In this document: in pieces, positions 7,702 to 17,193 of the stretch
Position numbering within the stretch: the first letter of the stretch is position 1
How the letters are laid out: the number at the start of each line of letters is the position of its first letter
DNA from: Candidatus Caccousia avicola
Lineage (GTDB): Bacteria; Bacillota; Clostridia; Oscillospirales; Acutalibacteraceae
Direction of reading: 5' to 3'
NCBI GenBank assembly: GCA_018712435.1
Contig: DVGZ01000068.1
Location: forward strand, 1-34,590
DNA: 34,590 nucleotides
Notes under the pieces: generated by a model
Told to the model about the DNA's origin: nothing
The model's database searches: none
What the model saw: only the letters and a program-made list of their open reading frames with translations
Position numbers and translations under genes: made by a program

Positions 7702-8397
7702 ATGGAGCGAAGCTGCTGTGCCGTGATTGTGGCGGCGGGGGGATCGACGCGTATGGGATGCCCCAAACAGACTCTGGTTCTTCAAGATGCTCCCGTCATT
7801 GCCTGGACGCTGAACGCCTTTGAGGAAGCCCGGTCGGTTTCTTCCATGGTGCTGGTCATCCGGGAGGAGGACAGGGCGGCCATGGAGAATGTGGTCGCTC
7901 GCTATGGCATCTCCAAGCCTGTTTTTTTCGCGGCGGGCGGAAAGGAACGCCAGCTCTCCGTGTACCACGGCCTGCTTGCCGTGCCGTCCGGCACGGAGTA
8001 TGTGGCGGTGCACGACGGGGCGCGGCTGCTGGTGACGCCGGAGGAGATCGACGCGGTGATAGCGGCGGCAGGCCCTGAAATGGGGACGGCTCTCGCGGTT
8101 CGCGTCAAGGATACCATCAAAGAGGTAAACCCGGAAGGGATTGTTGTTTCCACACCGGAGCGCGAAACGCTCCGGGCGGTGCAGACGCCCCAGGTGTTTC
8201 CGTTTGCCCGCTTTTTTAAAGAAATGGAGCGGGCAGTGGCGGAAGAACGATATTATACCGACGACTGCCAGCTTTGGGAGCACGCCGGACTGCCGGTGCG
8301 CCTGTGCGAAGGCAGTTATGAAAATCTCAAGCTGACCACGCCGGAGGATCGGCTGATGGCGGAAGCCATTTTGAGAAAAAGGGGGAAGCGGTTGTGA
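7702..8397 (+). CDS. ispD: 2-C-methyl-D-erythritol 4-phosphate cytidylyltransferase
   Basis: Couples MEP to CTP to give CDP-ME in the non-mevalonate isoprenoid pathway. 231 residues, normal length. The nucleotide-binding start reads [17 protein letters not shown] (residues about 7-23), with the conserved Arg and Lys. [17 protein letters not shown] (about 100) holds the catalytic-region Asp and Arg. [11 protein letters not shown] (about 132) carries the conserved Lys, and [10 protein letters not shown] and [15 protein letters not shown] are C-terminal signatures. The stop overlaps the ispF start by 4 nt (GTGA). Confidence 0.95.
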   Translation: MERSCCAVIVAAGGSTRMGCPKQTLVLQDAPVIAWTLNAFEEARSVSSMVLVIREEDRAAMENVVARYGISKPVFFAAGGKERQLSVYHGLLAVPSGTEYVAVHDGARLLVTPEEIDAVIAAAGPEMGTALAVRVKDTIKEVNPEGIVVSTPERETLRAVQTPQVFPFARFFKEMERAVAEERYYTDDCQLWEHAGLPVRLCEGSYENLKLTTPEDRLMAEAILRKRGKRL

Positions 8398-8870
8398 GAA
8401 TCGGGCATGGATACGACGTTCACCGTTTGGTGGAGGGCCGCAAGCTGATTTTGGGCGGGGTGGAAATCCCGTATGAAAAGGGGCTGCTCGGCCACTCGGA
8501 CGCGGACGTGCTGACCCACGCCGTGATGGACGCCCTTCTGGGAGCCGCCGCGCTGGGGGATATCGGGAAATGGTTCCCGGACAGCGATCCGGCTTACAAG
8601 GGGGCGGACAGCATCGCCCTTTTGCGCCGTGTGACGGAGCTTTTGGCCCGTGAGGGCTGGCGCGTCGGCAACGTGGATACGACGGTTCTGGCGCAGGCGC
8701 CGAAGCTGGCGCCTCATCTTTCCCAGATGCGGGAGCATCTTGCCGCGGCCTGTGGTGTGCCGGTTTCGCAGATCAGTGTGAAGGCCACCACGGAGGAGGG
8801 GCTTGGCTTCACCGGATCCGGGGAAGGAATTGCCGCTCACGCCGTCTGCCTGCTGGAACCGGCGGGATAA
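8394..8870 (+). CDS. ispF: 2-C-methyl-D-erythritol 2,4-cyclodiphosphate synthase
   Basis: Cyclises CDP-ME 2-phosphate to MEcPP with release of CMP. 158 residues. [12 protein letters not shown] provides the zinc ligands Asp and His (residues 8 and 10). [34 protein letters not shown] carries the third ligand His and the substrate loop. The C-terminal signature [25 protein letters not shown] is present. Start is GTG 8394 inside the ispD stop, so translation is coupled. The separate ispD and ispF genes contrast with the fused IspDF of some bacteria. Confidence 0.96.
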   Translation: MRIGHGYDVHRLVEGRKLILGGVEIPYEKGLLGHSDADVLTHAVMDALLGAAALGDIGKWFPDSDPAYKGADSIALLRRVTELLAREGWRVGNVDTTVLAQAPKLAPHLSQMREHLAAACGVPVSQISVKATTEEGLGFTGSGEGIAAHAVCLLEPAG

Positions 8871-8978
8871 CAGCCGCACCATCCCCGCGCCCTTTTCATA
8901 TTCTGTAAAAGCCTTCCTTTTGTCCAAACAGAAGCTGTTCGGTGGGGAGGAGGGCAAATCACGAAAAGGGTGATCGAC

Positions 8979-9200
8979 ATGGGAAAACCTTTGCTTACGG
9001 TAAGCTCGATCACACGAGCCATGCGGGCGCGCGATCTGCTGCGCAGGCATGGGATCGAGGCTTATGTGGAGCGGGTGCCGCATATTCCCGGTGTGGGATG
9101 CGGCTACGGCGTGTTTGTCCCCGGCCGTGCGGAGGAGGCGCTTTCCCTGCTGCGCGGGGCCGGCTTTGCTTTTCCCGGCGGGAAGGACGGCACGCGATGA
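8979..9200 (+). CDS. DUF3343 domain protein (putative Se/S carrier-like)
   Basis: Small protein of 73 residues (MGKPLLTVSSITRAMRARDLLRRHGIEAYVERVPH...). The pattern of a beta strand, TRAMRARDLLRRHG helix and a GCGYGVFVPGRAEEALSLL end matches DUF3343. Members are found beside cysteine desulfurases or selenocysteine lyases and are proposed to carry reduced sulfur or selenium. The stop overlaps the desulfurase ATG by 4 nt. ATG 8979 was preferred to GTG 8970 because AAGGGTG lies about 6 nt before it. A conserved Cys is present in GVGCGYGV. The proposed carrier role is family-level inference. Confidence 0.8.
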   Translation: MGKPLLTVSSITRAMRARDLLRRHGIEAYVERVPHIPGVGCGYGVFVPGRAEEALSLLRGAGFAFPGGKDGTR

Positions 9201-10366
9201 TTTATCTGGATAATGCCGCGACGACGTATCCCAAGCCGCCGCAGGTTCAGAATGCGGTGGCTTCGGCTATCTACCGGTTTGGGGCGAACCCAGGGCGGGG
9301 CGGCCACGCCATGAGTATGGCCACCGCGGAAGAGATTTACCGGACGCGCGCAGCCGTGTCCGATTTTTTTCATGCGCCGGGTCCTGAGTGTGTGGCGTTC
9401 ACGATGAACTGCACGCACGCGCTGAACGCGGTTTTGAAAGGGCTTCTCAAGCCGGGCGACCATGTGGTGGTCTCCTGCCTGGAGCATAACGCCGTGATGC
9501 GGCCCCTGCACAAGCTGGAGGGGCAAGGGGTAACGGTGACGGCTGTGCGCGTGACGCCGGGGGACAATGACGCGACCGTCGACGCGTTCCGCCATGCTCT
9601 GCGGGAGGAAACGCGGCTGATTGTCTGCACGCATGTCTCCAACGTGTGGGGAATCCGCCTTCCGATCGGACGCATTTCGGCAATGGCTCACCAATACGGC
9701 ATTCCCGTTTGCGTGGACGCCGCGCAGTCGGCGGGAATCTTCCCGGTTTTTCTGGAGGAGGACGGGATCGACTATGTGTGCGCCGCCCCGCACAAGGGAT
9801 TGTATGGCCCGCTGGGGACGGGGCTTTTGATTACAGCGTGCGGAAGCGGGCTGGATACCATCCTGGAGGGAGGAACGGGAACCAACTCCCTCTCGCTTTC
9901 CCAGCCGGAGGAGATGCCGGAACGCATGGAAAGCGGCACAGTCAACGTGCCGGGAATTGCGGGCCTGCGCGCCGGGCTTGCCTTTGTGCGGGAGAAGGGG
10001 ACGGAGCGGATTCTGCGTCATGAGCTGGAAGTGACGCGCACCATTTACCGCGCGCTTCGCCATCTGGACGGCGTGGAGCTTTTTACCGGCGAGCCGGACG
10101 GAGCCGTGTTTGCTCCGGTCTTTTCCTTCCGGGTGCGCGGCCTTCCCAGCGAGGATACCGCGGCGGCTCTGGCACAGCAGGGGGTCGCGGTGCGGGCGGG
10201 ACTGCACTGCGCACCCGCCGCGCATTCGTTTATGGGGACGCTGGAAACCGGCGCGGTGCGGGTTTGCCCGTCCGCGTTTACAACCGGCCGGGAGGTTCAG
10301 GGCTTTGTGACGGCGATGCAGCGCGTTCTGCGGAATTCACAGGCCGTTCATAAAGAAAAGCTTTGA
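9197..10366 (+). CDS. Cysteine desulfurase / selenocysteine lyase family protein
   Basis: PLP-dependent class V aminotransferase fold enzyme that takes sulfur (or selenium) from cysteine (selenocysteine). 389 residues from ATG 9197. LDNAATTYPKPPQV is the N-terminal signature. SCLEHNAVMRP carries the conserved His, VDAAQSAG the PLP Asp, CAAPHKGLYGP the Schiff-base Lys (K200), and RAGLHCAP the likely catalytic Cys (C338). It resembles the EF2568-type desulfurase subfamily that pairs with DUF3343. It may supply sulfur to the SufCB-like system here, which lacks a desulfurase beside it, but that link is inference. Confidence 0.9.
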   Translation: MIYLDNAATTYPKPPQVQNAVASAIYRFGANPGRGGHAMSMATAEEIYRTRAAVSDFFHAPGPECVAFTMNCTHALNAVLKGLLKPGDHVVVSCLEHNAVMRPLHKLEGQGVTVTAVRVTPGDNDATVDAFRHALREETRLIVCTHVSNVWGIRLPIGRISAMAHQYGIPVCVDAAQSAGIFPVFLEEDGIDYVCAAPHKGLYGPLGTGLLITACGSGLDTILEGGTGTNSLSLSQPEEMPERMESGTVNVPGIAGLRAGLAFVREKGTERILRHELEVTRTIYRALRHLDGVELFTGEPDGAVFAPVFSFRVRGLPSEDTAAALAQQGVAVRAGLHCAPAAHSFMGTLETGAVRVCPSAFTTGREVQGFVTAMQRVLRNSQAVHKEKL

Positions 10367-10390
10367 ATCCGTTCCGGGATATGGTAAAAT
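10363..10390 (+). promoter_or_regulatory. Possible promoter of cdaA-cdaR
   Basis: TTGAAT (10363-10368), 16-bp spacer, TAAAAT (10385-10390). It overlaps the 3' end of the desulfurase gene. The spacing is one short of optimal, so this is a moderate call. Confidence 0.45.
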
Positions 10391-10401
10391 AAGTCTGTGA
10401 T

Positions 10402-10430
10402 AGGGCGTTTCCACATCGGGGGAACGCCCT
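10402..10430 (+). other. GC-rich hairpin in the cdaA leader
   Basis: AGGGCGTT (10402-10409) pairs with AACGCCCT (10423-10430). It begins a few nt after the predicted start of transcription, with no T-run after it. It could terminate the upstream transcript weakly or stabilise the cdaA mRNA 5' end. Confidence 0.45.
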
Positions 10431-10516
10431 GCGCGGACGCGGCGAAAAAATGCTGCGGCTGTCCGGCTGTGGGCGGGGCAGTGGGATTGAGTAAGCAACG
10501 GGAAGGATGAGAGCAC

Positions 10517-11422
10517 ATGGAGCTGTTGGCGGAATTCTGGGCGCAGTGCACCGGGTTCCTCTCCAATCTGTGGAGTCAGTTTGTCAGCCTCGTCTCCTCT
10601 TTTACGATCTCTTCCATGCTGGACGTTTTGTTGATCTCCTTCATCATTTTCAGCTTTATCAAGCTGGTGCGGGAGACGCGTGCGGAACAGCTGGTCAAGG
10701 GTATATTTCTTTTGCTGGGCGTGTGGCTGGTGGCCAATGTGCTCCAGCTTCGCATGATGCAGAGCATTCTGAATTACTTCTTCAATTTCAGCGTGATCGC
10801 GCTGTTGATTGTATTTCAGCCGGAGGTGCGCCGGGCTTTGGAGCAGATGGGGCGCAGCAATCTCGGCCGGAATCTCGGACTGCTCAGCTCAAAGGAGGAG
10901 GAGGCCCTGGAGGCCCAGAAGCGCAAATGCATTGTCGCGGTGTCCGACGCCGCGGCCAGTCTCCAGAAATCGCGCACAGGAGCTTTGATGGTTTTTGAGC
11001 GCCAGACCAAGCTGGGAGATATCATCGACACCGGAACGGTGGTGGACGCGATCCCGTCGCCGCCGATTATCGGCAATATCTTCTTCAACAAGGCTCCGCT
11101 CCACGATGGAGCCATGATACTGCGCGACGGGATGGTCTACGCGGCCGGGTGTATCCTGCCTCTGACCAAGAGCGACAATGTGAGCATTGATTTGGGAACA
11201 CGCCATCGCGCCGCCATCGGCATGAGTGAAAATTCGGACGCCGTCGTGGTGGTCGTTTCGGAGGAAACGGGTCAGATATCTATCGCCTGCAACGGCGTGC
11301 TGACGCGCAATTACACAAGGGATACCCTGAAAGCTGCGCTGGAAGGCTTCCTGCTGAAGGAAGAGCCCGAGCATCCCCAGCGCCGGATCCCTTCGCTCAG
11401 AAGGGGGAAAAAGCATGAGTGA
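10517..11422 (+). CDS. cdaA: Diadenylate cyclase CdaA (DacA)
   Basis: Makes c-di-AMP from two ATP at the membrane. 301 residues. Three N-terminal hydrophobic segments (about residues 27-50, 60-77, 85-100) are followed by a cytosolic DAC domain. Catalytic motifs: LHDGAMIL with DGA at 197-199, and TRHRAAIGMSENSDA with RHR at 229-231. VSEETGQISIACNGVLTRN closes the domain. ATG 10517 follows GGAAGGATGAGAGCAC. The gene overlaps cdaR by 8 nt, the normal cdaA-cdaR arrangement; glmM, often third, is absent here. Confidence 0.95.
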   Translation: MELLAEFWAQCTGFLSNLWSQFVSLVSSFTISSMLDVLLISFIIFSFIKLVRETRAEQLVKGIFLLLGVWLVANVLQLRMMQSILNYFFNFSVIALLIVFQPEVRRALEQMGRSNLGRNLGLLSSKEEEALEAQKRKCIVAVSDAAASLQKSRTGALMVFERQTKLGDIIDTGTVVDAIPSPPIIGNIFFNKAPLHDGAMILRDGMVYAAGCILPLTKSDNVSIDLGTRHRAAIGMSENSDAVVVVVSEETGQISIACNGVLTRNYTRDTLKAALEGFLLKEEPEHPQRRIPSLRRGKKHE

Positions 11423-12707
11423 CAAGAAAAAGGCTCCGGAAAAGAAGCGCTTTTCCATCGGCGCTCTCTTTTACAACAACAAGTTTGTCGCCGTGTTCTC
11501 GCTTCTGTCGGCTCTGGTTCTCTGGTTTTCCATGGCTTTTACAAACACGGAGGAATTTCCCGTACCGATTTACGATGTTCCGGTGACGATTAAGATTCCG
11601 GAAGCGGCGCAGGCGGACGGGCTGAAATGCTTCAGTCCCCAGACGCTGAAGGTAACGGTCTATATCAAAGGAAACAGCCTTTCGGTGCACAATGTCACGG
11701 CGGATGATATCGGGCTGGAAACGCAGATCACCGAGACGGTGTCGGGGGCAAAGACGTATCTGGCGACGATTGCCTCCTCCAAAAAGGGATATGTGACGGA
11801 CTATGAGATTGACCGCATTGAGCCGTCTATCGTGCAGCTGACGCTGGACTATTCCGAGGAAAAATCCTTTGTGATTGGTACGGGCGGGGTGAGCGCTTCC
11901 GCGGCGAAGGGCCATTTTGTGGGAAGTGTGGCTGCCGCGCCCGAATCGGTGACGATCTCCGGGCCAAAATCGGTGGTGGACAGCATTTCGGCTGTGACAG
12001 TCGGGGAAAAGGATCTGGGCGAGCTGGATCAGACGGCGCGCTACACGGCCGACCTGATTTTGCTTGACGCAAACGGCAACACGCTGAGCAAGGACAAATA
12101 CGATCAGCTTTCGCTGAGCGTCCAGTCGGCGGATATCACGGTTCCGGTGCTGGTGCGCAGGACCGTGCCGTTTACCGCGAACTTTACAAACGCGCCGTCC
12201 GGTCTCAAATTGGATTCGTCGTTTGTGACGCTCTCGCCGAGTACGGTGGAGCTGGCGGGAACGGCGGAGGACTTTGAATCGTACAAGAGCATTCAGCTGG
12301 ATCCCATTGATTTTTCACAGATCAGCCCCAGCACGAATGTGTTTGATATTCCGGTGTCGCTGCCCTCGTCCTTCCGCAATCTCCAGCAGATCACGCAGGT
12401 AACGGTTCGCCTGAACCTGTCGGGGTACACGACAAAAACCATCACGGCCCGCAATTTCAAGGTGAACAACCTTGGGCACGAGTACGAGGCCAGCGTAACC
12501 ACTTCCTCGCTGGATATCGTGGTGGTGGGGCCGGAGGAGGAGCTGGCAAACCTGACGGAGAGTAATCTGGTGGTTCAGGTTGACATGTCGCAGAACAACG
12601 GCTTTACCGGCCATACGGAAATGCCGGCGACCGTCAGCATTTCCGGCAGCACAAAATGCTGGGCGTATGGCAGCTATAAAGTGAATCTTTCCGTGGAAGA
12701 ACGGTAA
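11415..12707 (+). CDS. cdaR: CdaR (YbbR-domain regulator of CdaA)
   Basis: Membrane-anchored extracytoplasmic protein that modulates CdaA. 430 residues: a short basic cytoplasmic start (MSDKKKAPEKKRFSI), one transmembrane helix (about residues 25-43, FVAVFSLLSALVLWFSMAF), then about four beta-rich YbbR repeats of roughly 80 residues. Repeat hallmarks are FPVPIYDVPVTIKI, VGSVAAAPESVTISGPKSVVDSI, and PSGLKLDSSFVTLSPSTVELAGTAEDFESY. The start lies inside the cdaA 3' end with AGAAGGGGGAAAAAGC as ribosome binding site. Confidence 0.9.
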   Translation: MSDKKKAPEKKRFSIGALFYNNKFVAVFSLLSALVLWFSMAFTNTEEFPVPIYDVPVTIKIPEAAQADGLKCFSPQTLKVTVYIKGNSLSVHNVTADDIGLETQITETVSGAKTYLATIASSKKGYVTDYEIDRIEPSIVQLTLDYSEEKSFVIGTGGVSASAAKGHFVGSVAAAPESVTISGPKSVVDSISAVTVGEKDLGELDQTARYTADLILLDANGNTLSKDKYDQLSLSVQSADITVPVLVRRTVPFTANFTNAPSGLKLDSSFVTLSPSTVELAGTAEDFESYKSIQLDPIDFSQISPSTNVFDIPVSLPSSFRNLQQITQVTVRLNLSGYTTKTITARNFKVNNLGHEYEASVTTSSLDIVVVGPEEELANLTESNLVVQVDMSQNNGFTGHTEMPATVSISGSTKCWAYGSYKVNLSVEER

Positions 12708-12716
12708 AAACGATGG

Positions 12717-12756
12717 TCGGACGCGGCCGGGCGAGGAAAAGCCCGGCCGCGTCCGG
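12717..12756 (+). terminator. Strong hairpin after cdaR
   Basis: GGACGCGGCCGGGC (12719-12732) pairs perfectly with GCCCGGCCGCGTCC (12741-12754) around an 8-nt loop; flanking bases extend it by one Watson-Crick and one wobble pair. It begins 10 nt after the cdaR stop. A canonical T-run is missing, so termination may need Rho or be partial. Confidence 0.65.
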
Positions 12757-12775
12757 CGTTGTGGAGAAAAAAATC

Positions 12776-12804
12776 TTGAATAAGCTATGGCGCAATGGTA
12801 CAAT
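12776..12804 (+). promoter_or_regulatory. sigmaA promoter for the recJ-rel operon
   Basis: -35 TTGAAT (12776-12781), 17-bp spacer, -10 TACAAT (12799-12804). It lies between the post-cdaR hairpin and recJ, giving a leader of about 80 nt. Confidence 0.7.
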
Positions 12805-12892
12805 AAATAATTATGAACTGTCAAAATCCGCCCAAAAGAGCAGGTTTCTGAATGATGGGCGAAACGGATGCAGAAAAGAGGAGCGGCAAGGC

Positions 12893-14932
12893 ATGAAGCA
12901 ATGGAAGACAAAAGCGGAAAACAGCCGGGCGGAGCAAAGGCTGCGGCAGGAGGCGGGAGCTTCCCCGGTTCTCGCGCGCCTGCTGGCGGCGCGCGGCTTC
13001 ACCGGAGCCGAGGAAGCGCAGGCCTTTTTGCAGGGGACCGGCGCGTTTTCCCCGTTTTCCTTTGCCGGGATGCGGGAGGCCGCCGAGCGGATTCTCAGCG
13101 CGGTGGACTCCTTTGAAATGATTGCCGTATACGGCGACTATGACGCCGACGGTGTAACGGCCACGGCGATGCTGTATTCGTATCTTGAATCCTGCGGAGC
13201 GAATGTGACATACTATATTCCCGATCGGGAAGCGGAAGGCTATGGGCTGAACCGTGGAGCGATTGACACGCTGCATGAGAGGGAGGTCACGCTGATTGTC
13301 ACGGTGGACAACGGGATCTCCTCCATTGATGAGGTCGCCTATGCCGCTTCCATCGGCATCGACGTGGTGGTAACGGACCACCACCGGCCCCGTCCGGAGC
13401 TGCCCGCCGCCTGTGCGGTGGTGGATCCGCACCGTGAGGATTGCCCGGGCGGCAGCCGGGTGCTCTCCGGCGTGGGCGTGGCGTTTGAGCTGATTCTGGC
13501 GTTGGAGGGCGAAGGCTGCGATGTGCAGGGCCTTCTGGACAATTACGCCGATTTGGTCTGCATCGGAACCATCGGCGATGTGGTGCCGCTTGTGCAGGAA
13601 AACCGGACGTTCGTGCGGGAGGGTTTGCGCCTTCTCTCGCAGACGGATCGATTGGGGCTTCGCGCTCTTCTGGAGCACGCGGGCATGAAGGACCGGGAGC
13701 TGACGGCGACGAATGTGGCGTTTACCCTTGTTCCCCGCATCAACGCGACGGGGCGGATGGGATCGCCGGATCGGGCGGTAAAGCTTCTTCTCTCCGAGTA
13801 TCCTGACGAAGCCGAGGAGCTGGCGGAGGAGATCTGCGCGGACAACGACAACCGCCGCCGGATGGAGAGTGAGATTTTTGAAAGCGTTCTCGCGCTGTTT
13901 GCGCGTGAGCCGGAACGGCTGCTGGATCGGGTACTGGTGGCGGAAGGCGAAGGCTGGCATCATGGAGTCATCGGCATTGTGGCTTCTCGGATTACGGAAC
14001 GCTTCGGAAAGCCCTGCTTCATCGTCTCCCAGTGCGGCGGGGAGGCAAAGGGATCCGGGCGCAGCGTGGAGGGCTTCGATTTGTTCGCGGCTGTTTCCGC
14101 GTGCGCCGATCTTCTCACGAAATACGGAGGCCATCCGATGGCGGCGGGTTTGAGTCTGCCGTCGGACCAGCTGGGAGCGTTTCGGAAAGCAATCAACCAT
14201 TACGCGGCTTCGCTTCCCCCAGTGTTCCCCGTGGTTTCCATCGACTGTGCCGTTTCGCCGCATGAGCTGACGCTGGAGCTGCCCAGGGAGGTAGCGCTGC
14301 TGGAGCCGTTCGGAACGGGAAATCCCGCGCCGCTTTTCGGCTTGTTTGGTGTGACGCTCACGGAGGTTTCCCCGATTGGCGGCGGCAAGCACCTGCGGCT
14401 GGCCGTTTGCGGCGGGGATGGGACTGTGGTGCGCTGCGTGCGCTTCGGCGTGACGCCTGACGAATTTCCATACCGTCCGGGGGACAAGCTGGATCTTGCC
14501 GTTGCCGTGGAGGAGCGGGAATATATGGGAACGCCTTCGCTCTCTGTGTATGTGCGGGAGCTGCGGCCGGCGGGCCTGGATACGGGGGCTCTTCTGCAAA
14601 GCCGGGAGCGCTATGAAGCGGCCCGGCGGGGAGAATCGCTTTCCGCTGCGGTGTGGGCGGAGCTGTTCCCGACACGGGAGGACTTTGCGCTTCTCTACCG
14701 CTTTTTGCGGGAGGGAGGCGGCTTCTGCGGCGACGCAGGCGTTTTGTGGCTGCGCCTGGGCGGTAAGCTTTCTCTGGGGAAGCTTCTGCTGTGTCTGGAT
14801 GTACTGGCGGAGCATCGTCTGATCCGGTTGGATTCGCTCGGAGATTTCCTGCGCGCCGCTCTTTTGCCGGCGTCGGGAAAGGTAGATCTGTTTTCCTCCA
14901 GGCTGCTTGAGAGCCTGAAAAAATCGGAGTGA
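12893..14932 (+). CDS. recJ: Single-stranded-DNA-specific 5'-3' exonuclease RecJ
   Basis: Degrades 5' ssDNA tails in recombination and repair. 679 residues from ATG 12893, with AGAGGAG upstream. DHH-superfamily motifs: GDYDADGVTA (81-90), TVDNGIS (138-143), VVTDHHRP with DHH at 162-164. DHHA1 domain: GWHHGVIGIVASRITERFGKPC and SGRSVEGFDLFAAVSACADLLTKYGGHPMAAG. An OB-like region VAVEEREYMGTPSLSVYVRELRP follows, and an extra about 110-residue C-terminal tail typical of Firmicutes RecJ. Upstream in-frame ATGs lack ribosome binding sites and would run through the leader. Ten nt separate it from rel. Confidence 0.94.
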   Translation: MKQWKTKAENSRAEQRLRQEAGASPVLARLLAARGFTGAEEAQAFLQGTGAFSPFSFAGMREAAERILSAVDSFEMIAVYGDYDADGVTATAMLYSYLESCGANVTYYIPDREAEGYGLNRGAIDTLHEREVTLIVTVDNGISSIDEVAYAASIGIDVVVTDHHRPRPELPAACAVVDPHREDCPGGSRVLSGVGVAFELILALEGEGCDVQGLLDNYADLVCIGTIGDVVPLVQENRTFVREGLRLLSQTDRLGLRALLEHAGMKDRELTATNVAFTLVPRINATGRMGSPDRAVKLLLSEYPDEAEELAEEICADNDNRRRMESEIFESVLALFAREPERLLDRVLVAEGEGWHHGVIGIVASRITERFGKPCFIVSQCGGEAKGSGRSVEGFDLFAAVSACADLLTKYGGHPMAAGLSLPSDQLGAFRKAINHYAASLPPVFPVVSIDCAVSPHELTLELPREVALLEPFGTGNPAPLFGLFGVTLTEVSPIGGGKHLRLAVCGGDGTVVRCVRFGVTPDEFPYRPGDKLDLAVAVEEREYMGTPSLSVYVRELRPAGLDTGALLQSRERYEAARRGESLSAAVWAELFPTREDFALLYRFLREGGGFCGDAGVLWLRLGGKLSLGKLLLCLDVLAEHRLIRLDSLGDFLRAALLPASGKVDLFSSRLLESLKKSE

Positions 14933-14942
14933 GGGGAAGAAA

Positions 14943-17174
14943 ATGACTGAGAGCGCGCATATGAAGGAATTGTTTGATCCGCGCCCGCCGAAGGAGACGC
15001 TGAAAACATACGACGATCTTCTTGGCCTGATCCGTGCTTCGGAGCGCGAATACGATTTGCAGCTGATTGAAAAGGCCTATCAGCTGGCGGAAGCGCAGCA
15101 CCACGATCAGCGCCGTCTCTCCGGCGCGCCCTATATTTCCCACCCGCTGGCGGTGGCCTGCATTCTGGTGGAGCTGGGCATGGATACGGAATCCGTGGTG
15201 GCCGGCATCCTGCACGATGTGGTGGAAGATACGCCCGTCACGCTGGATCAGGTGAAAAAGCTGTTCGGCACGGAGATCGCGGGCCTGATTGACGGCGTGA
15301 CCAAGCTGGGCCGCATCCCGTATTCCTCGCGTGAGGAGCAGCAGGCGGAAAATATCCGCAAAATGCTGATCGCCATGAGCGAGGATATCCGCGTTATCAT
15401 CATCAAGCTGGCGGACCGCCTGCACAATATGCGCACGGCGGCCTTCTGGAAGCCGCAGAAGCAGCGCGATAAAGCGCTGGAAAACATGGAGGTTTACGCG
15501 CCGATTGCGCACCGTCTCGGCATCCGGGCCGTGAAGGAGGAGCTGGAGGATCGCTCCCTGCGCTTTCTGGATCCGGTTGCATACGAGGAGATCGAGCAGG
15601 GGCTGGCCCTGCGCAGCGAGGAGCGGAAATCCTTCATTGAGCTGACAAAGGAACGCATCCGTGAGCGTGTCGCTCCGGTGATTCCGAACGTGTTCCTCAG
15701 CGGCCGTGTCAAAAGCATCAACAGCATTTACCGCAAAATGTTCATCCAGGGAAAAAACATGGATGAGATCTACGATATTTATGCGGTGCGTGTGATTGTG
15801 GATACGGTGGAGGACTGCTACAATGTGCTGGGCATTGTGCACGATATGTTCCGTCCGCTGCCGAATCGTTTCAAGGATTATATTTCCACCCCCAAGCCCA
15901 ACATGTACCAGTCGCTTCACACCACGGTGATTGGCAAGGAGGGTATTCCCTTTGAGGTGCAGATCCGCACCTGGGAGATGCACCACACGGCGGAATACGG
16001 TATCGCGGCGCACTGGAAATACAAGCTGGGCCTGTCTTCCCCGAATGGTGGAGACTCCCTGGAGAAGCGCCTGGCGTGGATCCGGCAGATGCTGGAGAAT
16101 CAGAAGGACAGCGGCGACGCGACGGATCTGATCCGCACCATCAAATCCGATCTGGCCCCGGAGGAGGTTTTCGTCTTTACGCCGAAGGGAGATGTGATCA
16201 GCCTGCCCTCCGGTTCGACCGTCATCGACTTTGCCTACGCCATCCACAGCGCCGTCGGCAACCGTATGGTGGGCGCGAAGGTGGACAAACGCATTGTCCC
16301 GATTGACTATAAGGTCAAAACAGGCGAGATCGTGGAGATCATGACGACCAAGGAGGTCGGCAAGGGTCCCAGCCGCGACTGGCTCAAAATTGTCAAGACG
16401 AGCGAAGCCAGAAACAAGATCCGTCAGTGGTTCAAGAAGGAAAAGCGCGAGGAAAATATCGTCGAAGGGCGCGCCGAGCTGGAGCGGGAGCTGAAGCGTG
16501 CCAACATTGAGTTTACCGACGAGGAAATGCAGGAGTTCCTGGAGAACATCGGCAGAAAGCAGAATTGCCAGAATGTGGACGATGTCTATTCCGCCATCGG
16601 TTACGGCGGGATCCAGCTCTGGAAAATCATGCCGAAGGTCAAGGAAGATTACCTCAAAATGCGGAAGCAGACAGATCTGCATGAGCTTCCGCCGCCCAAG
16701 CCGCCGGTGCAGCAGAAAAAGCCCGCGAGCGGCGTGGTGGTGGACGGCATGGACAACTGCCTGATCAAATTCTCCCGCTGCTGCAGCCCGCTGCCCGGCG
16801 ACGAGATCATCGGCTTTATCACGCGCGGCTTCGGCGTTTCCATTCACAAGAGAAGCTGCACCAACGTGCCGCAGGATATCGCGTCGGCTCCCGAGCCGGA
16901 GCGCTGGATCCAGGCGCACTGGGTGGGCGAGGTCAAGGAGGAATTCAAGATCACGCTTGAAATTCTGGCCAATGACCGCACCGGTCTTTTGGCGGATGTA
17001 ACGCAGCAGCTGTTCAATATGCACGTCCCCATTCACACACTCAATTCCAGAGAGACGAAGGACGGCCGCGCGGCCATCAACGTTTCCATCACCATCAATG
17101 GGCGGGATCATCTGCAAAGCGTGATTGACCGCATGTCCCGCATCGAGGGTATTTCCTCCGTGCGCCGCCCGTGA
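14943..17174 (+). CDS. Bifunctional (p)ppGpp synthetase/hydrolase, RSH family
   Basis: Makes and degrades (p)ppGpp in the stringent response. 743 residues. Domains: HD hydrolase (about 55-205) with GILHDVVEDT (HD at 91-92); synthetase (about 245-370) with YDIYAVRVIVD and the RFKD motif at 309-312, the RXKD type of bifunctional enzymes rather than the ExDD of RelA. A TGS domain follows (about 402-465, VFVFTPKGDVISLPSGSTVIDFAYAIH), then a Cys/His-rich zinc-finger region (CLIKFSRCCSPLPGD) and a C-terminal ACT domain (about 668-741). All parts are intact. Both relA and spoT names are used for such genes, so I give none. It is 10 nt after recJ. Confidence 0.95.
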   Translation: MTESAHMKELFDPRPPKETLKTYDDLLGLIRASEREYDLQLIEKAYQLAEAQHHDQRRLSGAPYISHPLAVACILVELGMDTESVVAGILHDVVEDTPVTLDQVKKLFGTEIAGLIDGVTKLGRIPYSSREEQQAENIRKMLIAMSEDIRVIIIKLADRLHNMRTAAFWKPQKQRDKALENMEVYAPIAHRLGIRAVKEELEDRSLRFLDPVAYEEIEQGLALRSEERKSFIELTKERIRERVAPVIPNVFLSGRVKSINSIYRKMFIQGKNMDEIYDIYAVRVIVDTVEDCYNVLGIVHDMFRPLPNRFKDYISTPKPNMYQSLHTTVIGKEGIPFEVQIRTWEMHHTAEYGIAAHWKYKLGLSSPNGGDSLEKRLAWIRQMLENQKDSGDATDLIRTIKSDLAPEEVFVFTPKGDVISLPSGSTVIDFAYAIHSAVGNRMVGAKVDKRIVPIDYKVKTGEIVEIMTTKEVGKGPSRDWLKIVKTSEARNKIRQWFKKEKREENIVEGRAELERELKRANIEFTDEEMQEFLENIGRKQNCQNVDDVYSAIGYGGIQLWKIMPKVKEDYLKMRKQTDLHELPPPKPPVQQKKPASGVVVDGMDNCLIKFSRCCSPLPGDEIIGFITRGFGVSIHKRSCTNVPQDIASAPEPERWIQAHWVGEVKEEFKITLEILANDRTGLLADVTQQLFNMHVPIHTLNSRETKDGRAAINVSITINGRDHLQSVIDRMSRIEGISSVRRP

Positions 17175-17193
17175 CAGAAAAGGAGAAAGCCTT

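Noticed and set aside
12821-14815. Long open frame on the minus strand opposite recJ (over 600 codons)
   Set aside because: It is antisense to intact recJ, its predicted protein is rich in Arg, His, Gln and Pro with no recognisable motif, and no ribosome binding site is visible. It arises from codon bias of the G+C-rich gene.
14358-17117. Very long open frame on the minus strand opposite recJ and rel (over 900 codons)
   Set aside because: It overlaps two well-supported genes in full; the composition is a mirror of their codon use and there is no domain I can recognise.
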